This document shows, one piece after another, positions 33,942-43,251 of a stretch of DNA of 64,000 bases. Source of the DNA: an uncultured Ruminococcus sp. (GTDB lineage Bacteria > Bacillota > Clostridia > Oscillospirales > Ruminococcaceae); contig CAMVRM010000007.1 in the NCBI GenBank assembly GCA_947169885.1, positions 1 through 64,000 of the forward strand, in the 5' to 3' direction. Position 1 is the stretch's first letter. Each line of letters opens with the position of its first letter. Made by a program: the position numbers and the translations under genes. The notes beneath the pieces are model-generated. The model ran no database searches and was not told the origin of the DNA. It saw only the letters and a program-made list of their open reading frames with translations.

Positions 33942-34949
33942 GTGAAAAAGGAATATCAGGCGGACTGTCCGCAGTTTCTTGCGGATTTTCTGACATATCT
34001 GAAAGTCGTGCAGGACAGAGCCGACCGCACCGAAGAAGCTTATTACATCGACCTGCGGACGTTCTTCCGCTATTTAAAGCGTGAAAACGGTCTGTGCGAT
34101 ATGGGGCTTGACTGGGGGGACATAAAGATCGGCGACCTGCCGTTTGAATGTGTCCGAAAATTCACCCTCAGCGATGCTCACAAGTATCTGTACTATTTAA
34201 GGAGCGAGCGTGGCAATTCCACGGCGACAAGGGCGAGAAAAGCCTCGGCGATGAAGCGTTTTTTCAACTATCTGCACCTGAAAGCCGACCCGCAGTTCAG
34301 GCTTGAAACGAATCCCGTGGAGAACCTTGACCTGCCGAAAGTCAAGAACAAACAGCCGAGATACCTGACACTTGAACAGTCATTGCAGATGCTCTCGAAC
34401 ATCGACTCGAAGAACCGTGAGCGTGACTACTGCATCATCTGCCTGTTCCTCAACTGCGGAATGCGTCTGTCGGAACTGGTTGGGCTGAATATGCTTGATT
34501 ACAGCGAGGAGAACCGCACGCTCCGTCTGTTCGGAAAGGGGAGCAAGGAGCGCATCGTCTACCTCAACAACGCCTGCATCGAAGCGCTGAACGAATATCT
34601 TGTGATACGCCGCTCGGTCACGACCCCCGAGAAAGCCATTTTTCTGTCGAGCCGTGGCACACGCATAACACGCAGGCGTGTCCAGCAGATAGTCGAGGAA
34701 ATGCTCACCCGTGCAGGGCTGTCGAACCTCGGCATCACGACCCACAAACTGCGGCACACGGCGGCGACCCTCATGTATCAGCACGGCGGTGTCGACACGC
34801 TCGTTCTGCGTGACATTCTCGGTCACAAGAGCATAGCCACCACCGAGATATACACGCATCTTTCGGATGAGAACCTGCGTCAGGCTGCCGAAAGTTCGCC
34901 GCTCGCAAACGTGGGAACGGACAAAAAGCGCAGTAAACAGGATAAATAA
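33942..34949 (+). CDS. Tyrosine recombinase XerC/XerD-like
   Basis: Site-specific recombinase of about 335 residues, with an N-terminal SAM-like core-binding domain (~5-110) and the catalytic domain. The active residues are visible as Arg in CGMRLSELVGL, the HxLRH box in THKLRHTAATLMYQHGG, His in LGHKSIATTEIYTHLS and the nucleophile Tyr in the same motif. No integrase-type neighbours or att repeats are seen, so a chromosomal dimer resolution role is more likely than a mobile element. The GTG at 33942 is chosen because GGAG lies 8 nt upstream. The GTG at 33936 is only 2 nt from it. Confidence 0.88.
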   Translation: MKKEYQADCPQFLADFLTYLKVVQDRADRTEEAYYIDLRTFFRYLKRENGLCDMGLDWGDIKIGDLPFECVRKFTLSDAHKYLYYLRSERGNSTATRARKASAMKRFFNYLHLKADPQFRLETNPVENLDLPKVKNKQPRYLTLEQSLQMLSNIDSKNRERDYCIICLFLNCGMRLSELVGLNMLDYSEENRTLRLFGKGSKERIVYLNNACIEALNEYLVIRRSVTTPEKAIFLSSRGTRITRRRVQQIVEEMLTRAGLSNLGITTHKLRHTAATLMYQHGGVDTLVLRDILGHKSIATTEIYTHLSDENLRQAAESSPLANVGTDKKRSKQDK

Positions 34950-34958
34950 GTACAATAA

Positions 34959-34997
34959 AAAGGACAGCCGCCCGACTTTTTCGGGTAACTGTCCTTT
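34959..34997. terminator. Bidirectional terminator
   Basis: AAAGGACAG pairs with CTGTCCTTT around an inner CCCG/CGGG stem, with A-rich and T-rich flanks. It separates the convergent recombinase and STAS genes. Confidence 0.85.
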
Positions 34998-35011
34998 ATT
35001 TTGTACGTAAC

Positions 35012-35308
35012 TTATTTGATAACGAGGAAGTCGGAGAAACCCGTTACCTCGAATATCTCGGCAATATCTTCGCTGACGTTTATGAGCTTCATGCCGCCTT
35101 TCTTGCTCATGACCTTGTGCGCCGAGAGCAGAACTCTTAAACCTGCCGAGGAGATGTACTCGACCTGTGCAAAATCCAGCACCAGCGAATCGCAGCCGCT
35201 CATGTTGTTTTTCAGTTCAGTTTCGAGCGTGGGGGCTGTGGTGGTATCGACCCTGCCGATAACGGAGACAGTCAGAACGCCGTTTTCCATTGATTTTTTA
35301 ATATCCAT
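35012..35308 (-). CDS. STAS-domain anti-sigma factor antagonist
   Basis: A 98-residue SpoIIAA/RsbV-like protein. The conserved phosphoserine region is DSLVLDFAQVEYISSAGLRVLLSAHK, preceded by GRVDTTTAPTLETEL. Such proteins bind and inhibit a GHKL anti-sigma kinase when unphosphorylated. No kinase or sigma factor gene is adjacent. The start at 35308 follows GAAAGGAAG, and seven track codons are dropped. Confidence 0.9.
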   Translation of the reverse strand: MDIKKSMENGVLTVSVIGRVDTTTAPTLETELKNNMSGCDSLVLDFAQVEYISSAGLRVLLSAHKVMSKKGGMKLINVSEDIAEIFEVTGFSDFLVIK

Positions 35309-35504
35309 AATATTCTTCCTTTCTGTCAAAAAAACTATTGTGCAATTATATTATAACAGTTCACGCATGAAAATGCAAGCCCTTTTGAAAGATTTTTTTC
35401 ACTTTTGCTAAAACGAGCGGAAGCCATGTGCAAAATTATATAATGTATACCAAAATAGTTTGTGATATTTTCATAAATATTCAAAAAATAACAAAAGAAT
35501 CTCA

Positions 35505-35533
35505 TTGAATTTGACGATAGTCTATGTTAAAAT
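35505..35533 (+). promoter_or_regulatory. Promoter of the SdpI-like gene
   Basis: TTGAAT (35505-35510), 17-nt spacer, TAAAAT (35528-35533), 30 nt before the start. Confidence 0.7.
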
Positions 35534-35562
35534 ATTTATAAGTAAAAAAGGAGGTATGCACC

Positions 35563-35922
35563 ATGCTCGGACTGCTCATGGTCCTTGATGTTGTTCTTTC
35601 AGCCGCACAGCTTCTGGGCGGCATAATGCTTATGTCGTTTGTTTCGTCAAGACCCGATAACATGATCGGCTGGAAAACAGCCCGTGGTTCTTCAAGCCGT
35701 CAGGCAAGGAAATACGCCAACAAAACAGGCGGTAAGCTGTGGGTCATCGCAGGCACGCCCGAACTTGTCATGTCGCTTGCTCTGCCGGCTTTTCTGAACG
35801 CCCGTGTCGGAACAGCTGCGGCAGGACTTGCAGCCGCTGCTGTGTTTATCATAATTCTGACGAGTTTTGCGCTTTCGTTCGCCGTTGTTGAATCACGTCT
35901 TAAAAAGTATTTTCCCGAATAA
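35563..35922 (+). CDS. SdpI-like small membrane protein
   Basis: A 119-residue membrane protein with helices at ~3-24, ~62-80 and ~84-106. The loop after the first helix, NMIGWKTARGSSSRQARKYANKTGGKLW, matches the SdpI/YhfL family signature (IGyRT..s..n...W..AN..gG). SdpI of Bacillus is an immunity and signalling protein against SdpC, but many SdpI-fold proteins have no known toxin, and none is seen here. The start follows AAAGGAGG. Confidence 0.7.
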   Translation: MLGLLMVLDVVLSAAQLLGGIMLMSFVSSRPDNMIGWKTARGSSSRQARKYANKTGGKLWVIAGTPELVMSLALPAFLNARVGTAAAGLAAAAVFIIILTSFALSFAVVESRLKKYFPE

Positions 35923-36062
35923 GAAAATTCTTATATTGATAATTCACAAAGATTTCACTCACTCAATATACTGTTATCATATTCATGTGCTATCATTTAC
36001 AAAACACAAAGAATACGGATTTTGTATACTTTGCGTTTATCCTGAAACGGAGGTAAAAAGCT

Positions 36063-36218
36063 ATGAAATATGTATGTGAAGTTTGCGGTTATATCTATGA
36101 CGAGGCTGAGGGCTGTCCCGATGCAGGCATTGCCGCAGGAACAAAGTGGGAGGACGTTCCCGAGGATTTTGTCTGTCCGCTGTGCGGTGTCGGCAAGGAT
36201 CAGTTTGCCGCTGAATAA
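36063..36218 (+). CDS. rubR: Rubredoxin
   Basis: A 51-residue electron carrier missed by the ORF track because of its length. The single iron site is formed by Cys5 and Cys8 ([13 protein letters not shown]) and Cys38 and Cys41 ([11 protein letters not shown]), with [11 protein letters not shown] between. It transfers electrons in anaerobic oxygen and peroxide detoxification. The start follows CGGAGG. Thioredoxin follows after 47 nt, giving a small redox pair. Confidence 0.97.
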   Translation: MKYVCEVCGYIYDEAEGCPDAGIAAGTKWEDVPEDFVCPLCGVGKDQFAAE

Positions 36219-36265
36219 TTTTTCGCCGACAGGTCAAGGATATTTCTGAAAGGAAGTGCATCAAA

Positions 36266-36586
36266 ATGGCAGTTGAATTAACGGGTGAGAATTTTGCTCA
36301 GGCAGTCGAGGAAGCAAAGGAAGCAGGCAAGCCGATGCTTGTTGATTTCTGGGCACCGTGGTGCGGTCCGTGCAGGAACATGGCACCCATAATCGAACAG
36401 ATAGCCGAGCAGAGAAATGACTTTATGGTCTGCAAGGTTAACGTTGACGAAGAACCCGAACTTGCGGCACAGTTCGACGTAAGCAGCATTCCCTGTTTCT
36501 TTGTTATCAAGGACGGAAAGGCGGCGGCTTCAAGAGTGGGCGGCTGTTCAAAGCTGATGCTCGAAGAGTTTGTCGATAACGCATAA
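36266..36586 (+). CDS. trxA: Thioredoxin
   Basis: A 106-residue thiol-disulfide oxidoreductase with the full WAPWCGPC active site, followed by KVNVDEEPELAAQFDVSSIPCFFVIKDGK, where the usual cis-Pro stands in SIPCFF. An extra Cys sits right after the cis-Pro, and a late CSK occurs near the C-terminus, both uncommon in classical TrxA. The start follows GAAAGGAAG. Confidence 0.94.
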   Translation: MAVELTGENFAQAVEEAKEAGKPMLVDFWAPWCGPCRNMAPIIEQIAEQRNDFMVCKVNVDEEPELAAQFDVSSIPCFFVIKDGKAAASRVGGCSKLMLEEFVDNA

Positions 36587-36593
36587 TATCACC

Positions 36594-36632
36594 GACCGAG
36601 GGGCTTGAATGATAAGCTTCTCGGTCTTGTTA
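36594..36632 (+). terminator. Terminator after thioredoxin
   Basis: GACCGAG pairs with CTCGGTC with an inner CTT/AAG stem and a T-rich tail, 8 nt after the stop. Confidence 0.65.
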
Positions 36633-36706
36633 TTGCTTATTGTATGTGTGAAATGTAAATTTTTTGTTGACTAAATTGAACAAAATGAAAAATCGTGTCC
36701 GAATGC

Positions 36707-36735
36707 TTGCAATTTGAACGGCGATTTGTTATAAT
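36707..36735 (+). promoter_or_regulatory. Promoter of the lepB operon
   Basis: TTGCAA (36707-36712), 17-nt spacer, TATAAT (36730-36735), 39 nt before lepB. Confidence 0.8.
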
Positions 36736-36773
36736 AAATAGGTATTATAATTAAAGAAACAGAGGTCTGTTTT

Positions 36774-37412
36774 ATGGAAAACAAAGAACTGACAGCTAAA
36801 CCCGAAAATGAGAACAAAAATGCGCCTGCGGAAGAAAAAAAGTTCAATCTTCTGGACGAAGCGCTTGACTGGCTCGAAGCGTTCGTTTTTGCGACTTTTA
36901 TGGTGCTGATGATCTTTATATTCCTGTTCAGGACTGTCGTGGTGGACGGCGGTTCGATGGAGCCGACACTTTATAACGAACAGCGGCTGATACTCACCCA
37001 TTTCAACTACACCCCCGAACGCGGCGACATCGTGGTGTGCAACTGCCCCGGTCTGAACAAGATAATCATTAAGCGCTGTATCGGCGTTGAGGGCGACACC
37101 GTGCTTATAAATTACGCTGAAAATTCCATAACCGTCAACGGCGAACAGCTTGACCAGTCTTATCTGGGCGAACCTATGGACTTGAAGGACTATATTTTCG
37201 ACGACAGCAGCCGCATATCTGATTATGAGTATGAGTATCACGTCCCCGAAGACACCGTTTTCGTGCTGGGCGACAACCGCAACAATTCGAGAGACAGCCG
37301 TTTTACGGAAGTGGGATTTATCAGCGAATCGGATATTTTAGGTCATGCGGCGTTCAGGTTCTACACCGCTGACCAGCCGGGCAAAGTCGGCAAACTGCCG
37401 TCTATCGCATAA
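36774..37412 (+). CDS. lepB: Signal peptidase I
   Basis: Removes signal peptides from exported proteins at the outer face of the membrane. A Lys/Glu-rich cytoplasmic tail (1-~30) precedes one membrane helix (~34-53). Catalytic Ser61 is in DGGSMEPTL and Lys100 in IIIKRCIGVEGD. The box E motif is VLGDNRNNSRDSR. The 212-residue, single-helix form is typical of Gram-positives. It is followed by rbgA after 19 nt, as in many clostridia. Confidence 0.95.
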   Translation: MENKELTAKPENENKNAPAEEKKFNLLDEALDWLEAFVFATFMVLMIFIFLFRTVVVDGGSMEPTLYNEQRLILTHFNYTPERGDIVVCNCPGLNKIIIKRCIGVEGDTVLINYAENSITVNGEQLDQSYLGEPMDLKDYIFDDSSRISDYEYEYHVPEDTVFVLGDNRNNSRDSRFTEVGFISESDILGHAAFRFYTADQPGKVGKLPSIA

Positions 37413-37431
37413 AATTAAGGAGGGAAAGTCT

Positions 37432-38319
37432 TTGGGCGACACAACAAGAGTGCAGTGGTTTCCGGGACATATGGCGAAAACACGCCGCATCATGCAGTCG
37501 AACCTCAAACTCGTTGACTGCGTTATCGAGATAACCGACGCACGTATACCTTTTTCGAGCCGCAACCCCGAAATGGACAGGCTCGTGGGTTCAAAGCCGA
37601 GACTTCTGCTTCTCAACAAGTCCGACTCCGCTGACGAGACTGTGACTTCGCAGTGGATCGACTTCTACAAGCGAAAGGGCATCATCGCCGTTGCCACCGA
37701 CTGCCGAAGCGGAAAGAACATAAACCGCTTTAAGTTGGCGCTCGGTCAGCTTATGGCGGAACAGGTGCAGGTGTGGGAAGCCAAGGGAATGCACGGCAGA
37801 CCTATACGCATGATGATCGTGGGTATCCCGAACGTGGGAAAATCTTCTTTCATCAACAGGCTCGCAGGCTCAAAACGTGCGAAAGTTGAGGACAGACCGG
37901 GCGTTACCCGTGGCAAACAGTGGGTGAAGCTTGACGATAACACCGAACTTCTTGATATGCCCGGCGTTCTGTGGCCTAAATTCGAGGACAAGACGGTCGG
38001 CGAACATCTTGCGTTCACGGGGGCTGTCAAGGACGATATTCTTGATACCGAGTATCTGGCGTGCAGGCTTGCGGAACTGCTCTGCGCCGATTATCCCGAC
38101 ACGCTTACTCAGCGTTACGGCATCTCGCTGGAAGAACTTCCCGAGAACGAGGACGAAACGGCAGGCTGTGTGAAAGGGCTTGAACTGCTCGAACGCATCG
38201 GCAGAAAACGTGGATTTCTGGTGTCGGGCGGCGAGATAAACACCGAACGTGCGGCGGCTGTGCTTCTGGACGAGTTCAGGGGCGGCAAGCTGGGGCGCAT
38301 CTCATTGGAGAGACCGTGA
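37432..38319 (+). CDS. rbgA: Ribosome biogenesis GTPase RbgA/YlqF
   Basis: Circularly permuted GTPase that acts late in 50S assembly. The G motifs appear in permuted order: NKSDSADE (G4), then GIPNVGKSSFINRL (G1), PGVTRGKQW (G2) and DMPG (G3). The N-terminal VQWFPGHMAKTRR is diagnostic. The start is TTG at 37432, supported by AAGGAGGG, which removes 29 upstream codons that overlap lepB. The stop overlaps the rnhB start. Confidence 0.95.
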   Translation: MGDTTRVQWFPGHMAKTRRIMQSNLKLVDCVIEITDARIPFSSRNPEMDRLVGSKPRLLLLNKSDSADETVTSQWIDFYKRKGIIAVATDCRSGKNINRFKLALGQLMAEQVQVWEAKGMHGRPIRMMIVGIPNVGKSSFINRLAGSKRAKVEDRPGVTRGKQWVKLDDNTELLDMPGVLWPKFEDKTVGEHLAFTGAVKDDILDTEYLACRLAELLCADYPDTLTQRYGISLEELPENEDETAGCVKGLELLERIGRKRGFLVSGGEINTERAAAVLLDEFRGGKLGRISLERP

Positions 38320-38951
38320 TGGAAGAACAGGCGATAATGACACTGCACGATTTCGACTTGCAGTATTATAAGGAATATCCGCTTCTTTGCGGAACGGACG
38401 AAGCAGGCAGAGGTCCGCTTGCGGGGGACGTTTTTGCGGCGGCTGTGATACTCGCTCCCGATACGGTCATCGAGGGCATAAACGACAGCAAAAAACTTAC
38501 CCCGAAAAAGCGTGACAAACTGTTTGACGAGATAAAGAAAAAGGCGCTTTACTGGGCGATAGCTTCCGCTTCGGTGGAGGAGATAGAACGGCTGAATATC
38601 CTCAACTGCGCCATGCTTTCGATGAAGCGTGCGGTCGAGGGGCTGGGAGTCAAGCCCGATATGGTGCTTGCGGACGGCAACAAGACCCCCGATCTGGAAT
38701 GTCCCGTGCAGTTTGTCATAAAGGGCGATGCGAAAAGTCAGTCGATAGCGGCGGCTTCGATCTTAGCCAAGGTCGCAAGGGACAGGTATATGGAACAGAT
38801 TGCCGTTAAATATCCGCAGTATCAGTTCGAGAAGCACAAGGGTTACGGCACAAAACTGCATTATCAGATGATAGATCAGTTCGGCGAAAGCCCCGTACAC
38901 AGGCACTCGTTCTTAAAGAAGTACTATGCAAAAAAGCAGGACGACTCGTGA
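38319..38951 (+). CDS. rnhB: Ribonuclease HII
   Basis: Cleaves RNA in RNA-DNA hybrids and removes misincorporated ribonucleotides. The acidic active site is in GTDEAGRGPLAGDV and VLADGNKTPD, with NDSKKLTPKKR and SIAAASILAKVARDRYM. The 210-residue length is typical. The ATG at 38319 overlaps the rbgA stop (GTGATG). The final 26 nt overlap the yraN gene. Confidence 0.96.
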   Translation: MEEQAIMTLHDFDLQYYKEYPLLCGTDEAGRGPLAGDVFAAAVILAPDTVIEGINDSKKLTPKKRDKLFDEIKKKALYWAIASASVEEIERLNILNCAMLSMKRAVEGLGVKPDMVLADGNKTPDLECPVQFVIKGDAKSQSIAAASILAKVARDRYMEQIAVKYPQYQFEKHKGYGTKLHYQMIDQFGESPVHRHSFLKKYYAKKQDDS

Positions 38952-39309
38952 AACGGGTGATATTGGCGAACAGGCTGTCGCTGAATTTCTCACGGCTCAC
39001 GGTTACGATATTCTCGAACGGAATTTCACCGTTCGGGGCGGCGAGATCGACATTGTTGCGTTCAAGGACGGCAGGCTCGTTTTCGTCGAGGTAAAAACAC
39101 GTTCTCCCGATGCGCTCACGGCAGGGGAGAGGGCGGTAACAAAGCGCAAGCGCAGTTTTCTCATGCGTGCCGCAGGTATCTATTACCGCCGTTACAGGGA
39201 AAAGCACGGCGATGCGCTCTGCCGCTTTGACGTTGCGGCTGCTGTTATTGAAAACGGCAGTATAATCAAAGTAAGATACTACGTCAATGCCTTTGACGCA
39301 GGAACTTGA
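38926..39309 (+). CDS. yraN: YraN family (UPF0102) nuclease-fold protein
   Basis: A 127-residue protein usually next to rnhB. The endonuclease-like core is GEQAVAEFLTAHGYDILERNFTVRGGEIDIVAFKDGRLVFVEVKTR, with Glu, Asp and EVK as candidate catalytic residues. Biochemical function unproven. It starts inside rnhB (26-nt overlap), so it depends on rnhB translation. Confidence 0.9.
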   Translation: MQKSRTTRETGDIGEQAVAEFLTAHGYDILERNFTVRGGEIDIVAFKDGRLVFVEVKTRSPDALTAGERAVTKRKRSFLMRAAGIYYRRYREKHGDALCRFDVAAAVIENGSIIKVRYYVNAFDAGT

Positions 39310-39331
39310 TATAAGGAAAGGTGAAAGGATA

Positions 39332-40822
39332 ATGAATTACAAAAGCACAAGAAACAGCGAAGTTAAGGTAAGCTCTGCACAGGCTATCGCACAGGGCATC
39401 TCGAAGGACGGCGGACTTTTCGTTCCCGAGACTATCCCTTCTGTAACGCTTGACGACATCAAGGCACTGGGCGGCATGAACTACCGTGAGCGTGCGGCGT
39501 TCGTTTTCGCAAAGTTCCTTACCGATTTTACCGAGGCTGAGATAGCTCACTGCGTTGACAGCGCATACAACACCAAGGCTTTCGACACCGACAACATCTG
39601 CGAGCTTGCACCGCTGTTTGACGGCACTTATATGCTCGAACTGTGGCACGGTCCTACCTGCGCTTTCAAGGATATGGCGCTCCAGATCCTGCCTTACCTG
39701 CTGACAACTTCTACCAAAAAGCTGGGCACTGACAAAAAGGTAGTTATCCTCGTTGCGACTTCGGGCGACACAGGAAAAGCCGCACTCGAAGGCTTCAAGG
39801 ACGTTCCCGATACTTCGATCCTCGTGTTCTATCCCGATGACGGCGTTTCGGCAATGCAGAAAAAGCAAATGACCACTCAGGAAGGCGGCAACGTTGGCGT
39901 TTGCGCTATCAAGGGCAACTTTGACGATGCTCAGAACGGCGTTAAGGCTATCTTCACAAACGCTGAGATCGCTGAGGAACTGGACAAGAACGGCATGATG
40001 TTCTCGTCTGCTAACTCCATTAACTGGGGCAGACTTGCACCTCAGATAATCTACTACATCTCGTCCTATGCACAGCTGGTCAAAGACGGCAAGCTTGAAC
40101 TCGGCGAAACGCTGAACGTTGTTGTTCCCACGGGCAACTTCGGCAATATCCTTGCGGCTTACTATGCAAAGCACATGGGCGTGCCGATAGGCAAACTTAT
40201 CTGTGCTTCAAACTCCAACAACGTGCTGACCGACTTCCTGAACACAGGCGTTTACGACAGAAACAGAGCATTCCACGCAACTATCTCTCCCTCGATGGAT
40301 ATTCTTATTTCCTCGAACCTCGAAAGACTGCTCTATATGCTCTGCGGCGAGAACGATGCAACTATCAGAGACTGGTTCGGCAAGCTCGCTTCTGAGGGCA
40401 AGTACGAAGTAAGCGACGATGTTAAGAAGATACTCGCCGAGGAATTTGCGGCAGGCTTCTGCTCCGATGAGGACACAAAGGCTACTATCAAGAGCATCTA
40501 CGAAAAGTATCACTACACCTGCGACACTCACACCGCTGTTGCAGTAAAGGTATATGAGGACTACAAGGCTAAGACGGGCGACAACACCAAGACGATCATC
40601 GCTTCCACCGCAAGCCCCTATAAGTTCAGCGGTTCTGTTCTGTCGGCTATCGGAGAGAACACCGATGCTGAGGAATTTGAGCTGGTAGACAAGCTTGCTG
40701 AGGTATCGGGTCTGAAAATACCTGCATCGCTTGCGGCACTCAAAAACAAGGCTGTCCGCTTCGATAAGGTGATCGCTAAGGAAGACATGAAGGATTATGT
40801 TTTCTCGGTACTCGGTATCTGA
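39332..40822 (+). CDS. thrC: Threonine synthase
   Basis: PLP enzyme converting O-phosphohomoserine to threonine. The PLP Lys lies in PTCAFKDMALQIL. The phosphate cup and substrate site include ATSGDTGKAALEGF and VPTGNFGNILAAYYAKHMG. At 496 residues it belongs to the longer class. The start at 39332 follows AAGGTGAAAGG and drops 15 track codons that overlap yraN. A terminator follows. Confidence 0.95.
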   Translation: MNYKSTRNSEVKVSSAQAIAQGISKDGGLFVPETIPSVTLDDIKALGGMNYRERAAFVFAKFLTDFTEAEIAHCVDSAYNTKAFDTDNICELAPLFDGTYMLELWHGPTCAFKDMALQILPYLLTTSTKKLGTDKKVVILVATSGDTGKAALEGFKDVPDTSILVFYPDDGVSAMQKKQMTTQEGGNVGVCAIKGNFDDAQNGVKAIFTNAEIAEELDKNGMMFSSANSINWGRLAPQIIYYISSYAQLVKDGKLELGETLNVVVPTGNFGNILAAYYAKHMGVPIGKLICASNSNNVLTDFLNTGVYDRNRAFHATISPSMDILISSNLERLLYMLCGENDATIRDWFGKLASEGKYEVSDDVKKILAEEFAAGFCSDEDTKATIKSIYEKYHYTCDTHTAVAVKVYEDYKAKTGDNTKTIIASTASPYKFSGSVLSAIGENTDAEEFELVDKLAEVSGLKIPASLAALKNKAVRFDKVIAKEDMKDYVFSVLGI

Positions 40823-40871
40823 TAAAAATGTGAACGTTCGGTACTGAATGTTCGTATGAATAAAGCAATAG

Positions 40872-40907
40872 CCCGACAGCTGTGAACAAACTGTCGGGAC
40901 ATTGTTT
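40872..40907. terminator. Terminator shared by thrC and the DUF1540 gene
   Basis: CCCGACAG pairs with CTGTCGGG around an 11-nt loop, with a T-rich tail on the plus strand and an AATA-rich one on the minus strand, between convergent genes. Confidence 0.75.
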
Positions 40908-40910
40908 TAC

Positions 40911-41069
40911 TTATTCCTTAGACCTGAAAGTGCGGCACTCAGTCTCGTCACAGCAGTCGGGGTCTTTGCAGGTGCAGCTAACGTCCACATTGTCTGCGGT
41001 GCATTCGCAGGAATTTTTGTTGTAGACACAGCTGTCAACACTGCAATGAAGTCTGTTTCGTTCGCTCAT
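40911..41069 (-). CDS. DUF1540 Cys-rich small protein
   Basis: A 52-residue protein too short for the ORF track, on the opposite strand to thrC. It reads MSERNRLHCSVDSCVYNKNS, then CECTADNVDVSCTCKDPDCCDETECRTF, with ten Cys. The pattern C-x4-C-x2-N...C-x-A and final TxCxTF fits DUF1540, found in many Clostridia and probably metal binding. The start at 41069 has GGAG nine nt upstream. A second in-frame ATG two codons earlier is too close to it. Confidence 0.85.
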   Translation of the reverse strand: MSERNRLHCSVDSCVYNKNSCECTADNVDVSCTCKDPDCCDETECRTFRSKE

Positions 41070-41141
41070 GTTCATCAGCTCCTTTCGTGAGTATTATTGC
41101 ACGGAATGCGCAGTTCTATGCGCTTAGACAGGAGGAAAATT

Positions 41142-41852
41142 TTGGCATTATTTGTGATAGCGGATCTTCATCTTCCGCTGGGTGTCGACAAGCCCATGGA
41201 TATTTTTCAGGGCTGGGACAATTATGTTCCGCGTCTGCAAGAAAATTGGCAGCACGTTGTCAAGCCTTGTGACACGGTGATGATACCGGGCGATTTCTGC
41301 TGGGCGACAAAGCTTGAAGAATCCCTTGCGGATTTCAAGTTCCTCGAATCGCTCAACGGCACAAAGATAATCTCAAAGGGCAACCACGATTATTGGTGGC
41401 AGACCGCCGCAAAACTGAACAGATTTTTCTCGGAAAACGGCATAAACAGCGTGAAGATACTGCACAATAACTATTATCCCTATGGGAATTACGGTTTATG
41501 CGGAACAAGGGGCTGGATAAGCGAGAACGGCGAAGCGGCGGACGAAAAAGTGCTTGCCCGTGAAGCGGGACGGCTGGAAATGTCGATAGCAGCGGCGGAA
41601 AAGGACGGGTTCAGACCTATCGTTTTTCTGCATTATCCGCCTGTTTATGTCTACGGCGAGAACAAGCCGATAATGGAAGTTCTGCGGCGGCATAACATCA
41701 AAACCGTTTTCTACGGACATATCCACGGGCGCAAAGGTCACGCTCTTGCGGTCAAGGGAATGCACGGCGGCATTGATTATCACCTTATTTCAAGTGATTA
41801 TCTACAATTTATGCCGCTTGATATAACTAATTTTGTGCAAAGTGCTGAATAG
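41142..41852 (+). CDS. Metallophosphoesterase
   Basis: Calcineurin-like phosphoesterase of 236 residues. All metal motifs are visible: DLHLPLG, PGDFCWATK, SKGNHDYWW and YGHIHGRKGH. Single domain, no signal peptide, so cytoplasmic. The substrate is unknown. The track ATG is 15 codons upstream and lacks a ribosome site. The TTG at 41142 has AGGAGG six nt upstream and fits the family N-terminus (LALFVIADLH). Confidence 0.9.
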   Translation: MALFVIADLHLPLGVDKPMDIFQGWDNYVPRLQENWQHVVKPCDTVMIPGDFCWATKLEESLADFKFLESLNGTKIISKGNHDYWWQTAAKLNRFFSENGINSVKILHNNYYPYGNYGLCGTRGWISENGEAADEKVLAREAGRLEMSIAAAEKDGFRPIVFLHYPPVYVYGENKPIMEVLRRHNIKTVFYGHIHGRKGHALAVKGMHGGIDYHLISSDYLQFMPLDITNFVQSAE

Positions 41853-41952
41853 TGCGAAAAATACTGGAAATCTGATAAAAAGTATGGTATAATATTAGGG
41901 ATATTTTGTCAGTCATATAATTTTTGGCTGAGATACTTGGAGGAATATTAAA

Positions 41953-43230
41953 ATGAGTTTAAAGTCTGTAAACAAGGTTGACACCAACAAGTCTGAGCTT
42001 GAGATCACAGTCTCCGCTGAGGAGTTCGAGGCTGCTATACAGAAAGTATACCTCAGACAGAGAAAGAACATCGCTCTCCCCGGCTTCCGCAAGGGCAAAG
42101 CTCCCAGAAAGCTTATCGAGCGTGAGTACGGCGAGGCTGTTTTCTATGAAGATGCAGTGAACGAGTGCGCTCCTGCGGCTATCGACAGCGCTGTTGCTGA
42201 GTCGGGTCTTGACATCGTTGCACGTCCCGAAGTTGAAGTTACTTCCGTTGGCAAAGAAGGCGTTACCATTAAGGCTGTTTGCGTAACTAAGCCCGAGGTA
42301 AAGATCGACGGCTACAAGGGCATCGAAGTTGAGCGTGAGGTAAAGGAAGTTACCGATGAGGACGTTGATGCAAGAGCGCAGCAGCTGACCGAGAAGAACG
42401 CACGTCTTATCACCGTTGAGGACAGACCTGCACAGAACGGCGATCAGGTAGTTATCGACTTCAAGGGCTTCAAGGACGATGTTGCATTCGAGGGCGGCGA
42501 GGCTGAGAACTATGAGCTGGAACTCGGCAGCGGCACATTTATCCCCGGTTTTGAGGAGCAGATCGTAGGTCACAGCGTTGGCGATGAGTTCGACGTAAAC
42601 GTTACTTTCCCCGACGAGTATCAGGTAGAGGAATTAAAGGGCGCTCCCGCTGTCTTCAAGATCAAGCTGCACGAGATCAAGTTCAAGGAAGTTCCGCTGC
42701 TTGACGATGACCTTGTTAAGGACTCCACCGAGTTCGACACCGTTGACGATTATAAGGCTGACATCAGAAAGACTATGGAGGAGCAGGCTCAGAAGGTCGC
42801 TGACTCCGCAGTTGAGAACAAGCTTTTTGATGCTGTTATCGAGAAAATGGAAGCAGAAGTTCCTCAGGAGATGTATGACGCTCGCATCAACGAGATGCTT
42901 CAGGATCTTCAGGGCAGACTTGCTCCTCAGGGCATCACTCTCCAGCAGTATTTCCACTTCACCAATCAGTCTCTCGAGGACGTAAAGAAGATGTACGAGA
43001 GTCAGGCTAAGAAGCAGGTAGACCTGAGACTTGCTCTTGAAAAGATCGCTGAGATCGAGGGCATCGAGCCTTCCGCTGAGGAGATCGAGGAAGAGTACAA
43101 GAGAGTTGCAGAAGCTTACAGCATGGAGCTGGAGCAGGTCAAGAACGTTCTGCCCGAGGACGGCGTTAAGCTTGATGTTAAGGTAAGCAAGGCAGTTGAC
43201 CTTATCAAGGATTCTGCTGTTATCAAGTAA
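41953..43230 (+). CDS. tig: Trigger factor
   Basis: Ribosome-bound chaperone and prolyl isomerase. The ribosome-docking motif [13 protein letters not shown] (residues ~46-58) is followed by an FKBP-type isomerase domain ([43 protein letters not shown]) and a helical C-terminal chaperone domain. 425 residues. The start follows TTGGAGGAAT. A weakly supported TATAAT lies at 41888. It precedes clpP-clpX in the classic order. Confidence 0.97.
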   Translation: MSLKSVNKVDTNKSELEITVSAEEFEAAIQKVYLRQRKNIALPGFRKGKAPRKLIEREYGEAVFYEDAVNECAPAAIDSAVAESGLDIVARPEVEVTSVGKEGVTIKAVCVTKPEVKIDGYKGIEVEREVKEVTDEDVDARAQQLTEKNARLITVEDRPAQNGDQVVIDFKGFKDDVAFEGGEAENYELELGSGTFIPGFEEQIVGHSVGDEFDVNVTFPDEYQVEELKGAPAVFKIKLHEIKFKEVPLLDDDLVKDSTEFDTVDDYKADIRKTMEEQAQKVADSAVENKLFDAVIEKMEAEVPQEMYDARINEMLQDLQGRLAPQGITLQQYFHFTNQSLEDVKKMYESQAKKQVDLRLALEKIAEIEGIEPSAEEIEEEYKRVAEAYSMELEQVKNVLPEDGVKLDVKVSKAVDLIKDSAVIK

Positions 43231-43251
43231 TTTTTTTACATACTGCCAAAA

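Noticed and set aside
33942-34949. Integrase of a mobile element
   Set aside because: Catalytic residues fit, but there are no neighbouring excisionase, phage or conjugation genes and no flanking direct repeats. A chromosomal Xer role is more likely.
39284-40174. 296-codon minus-strand ORF opposite thrC
   Set aside because: Shadow of the threonine synthase frame. No ribosome site or family match.
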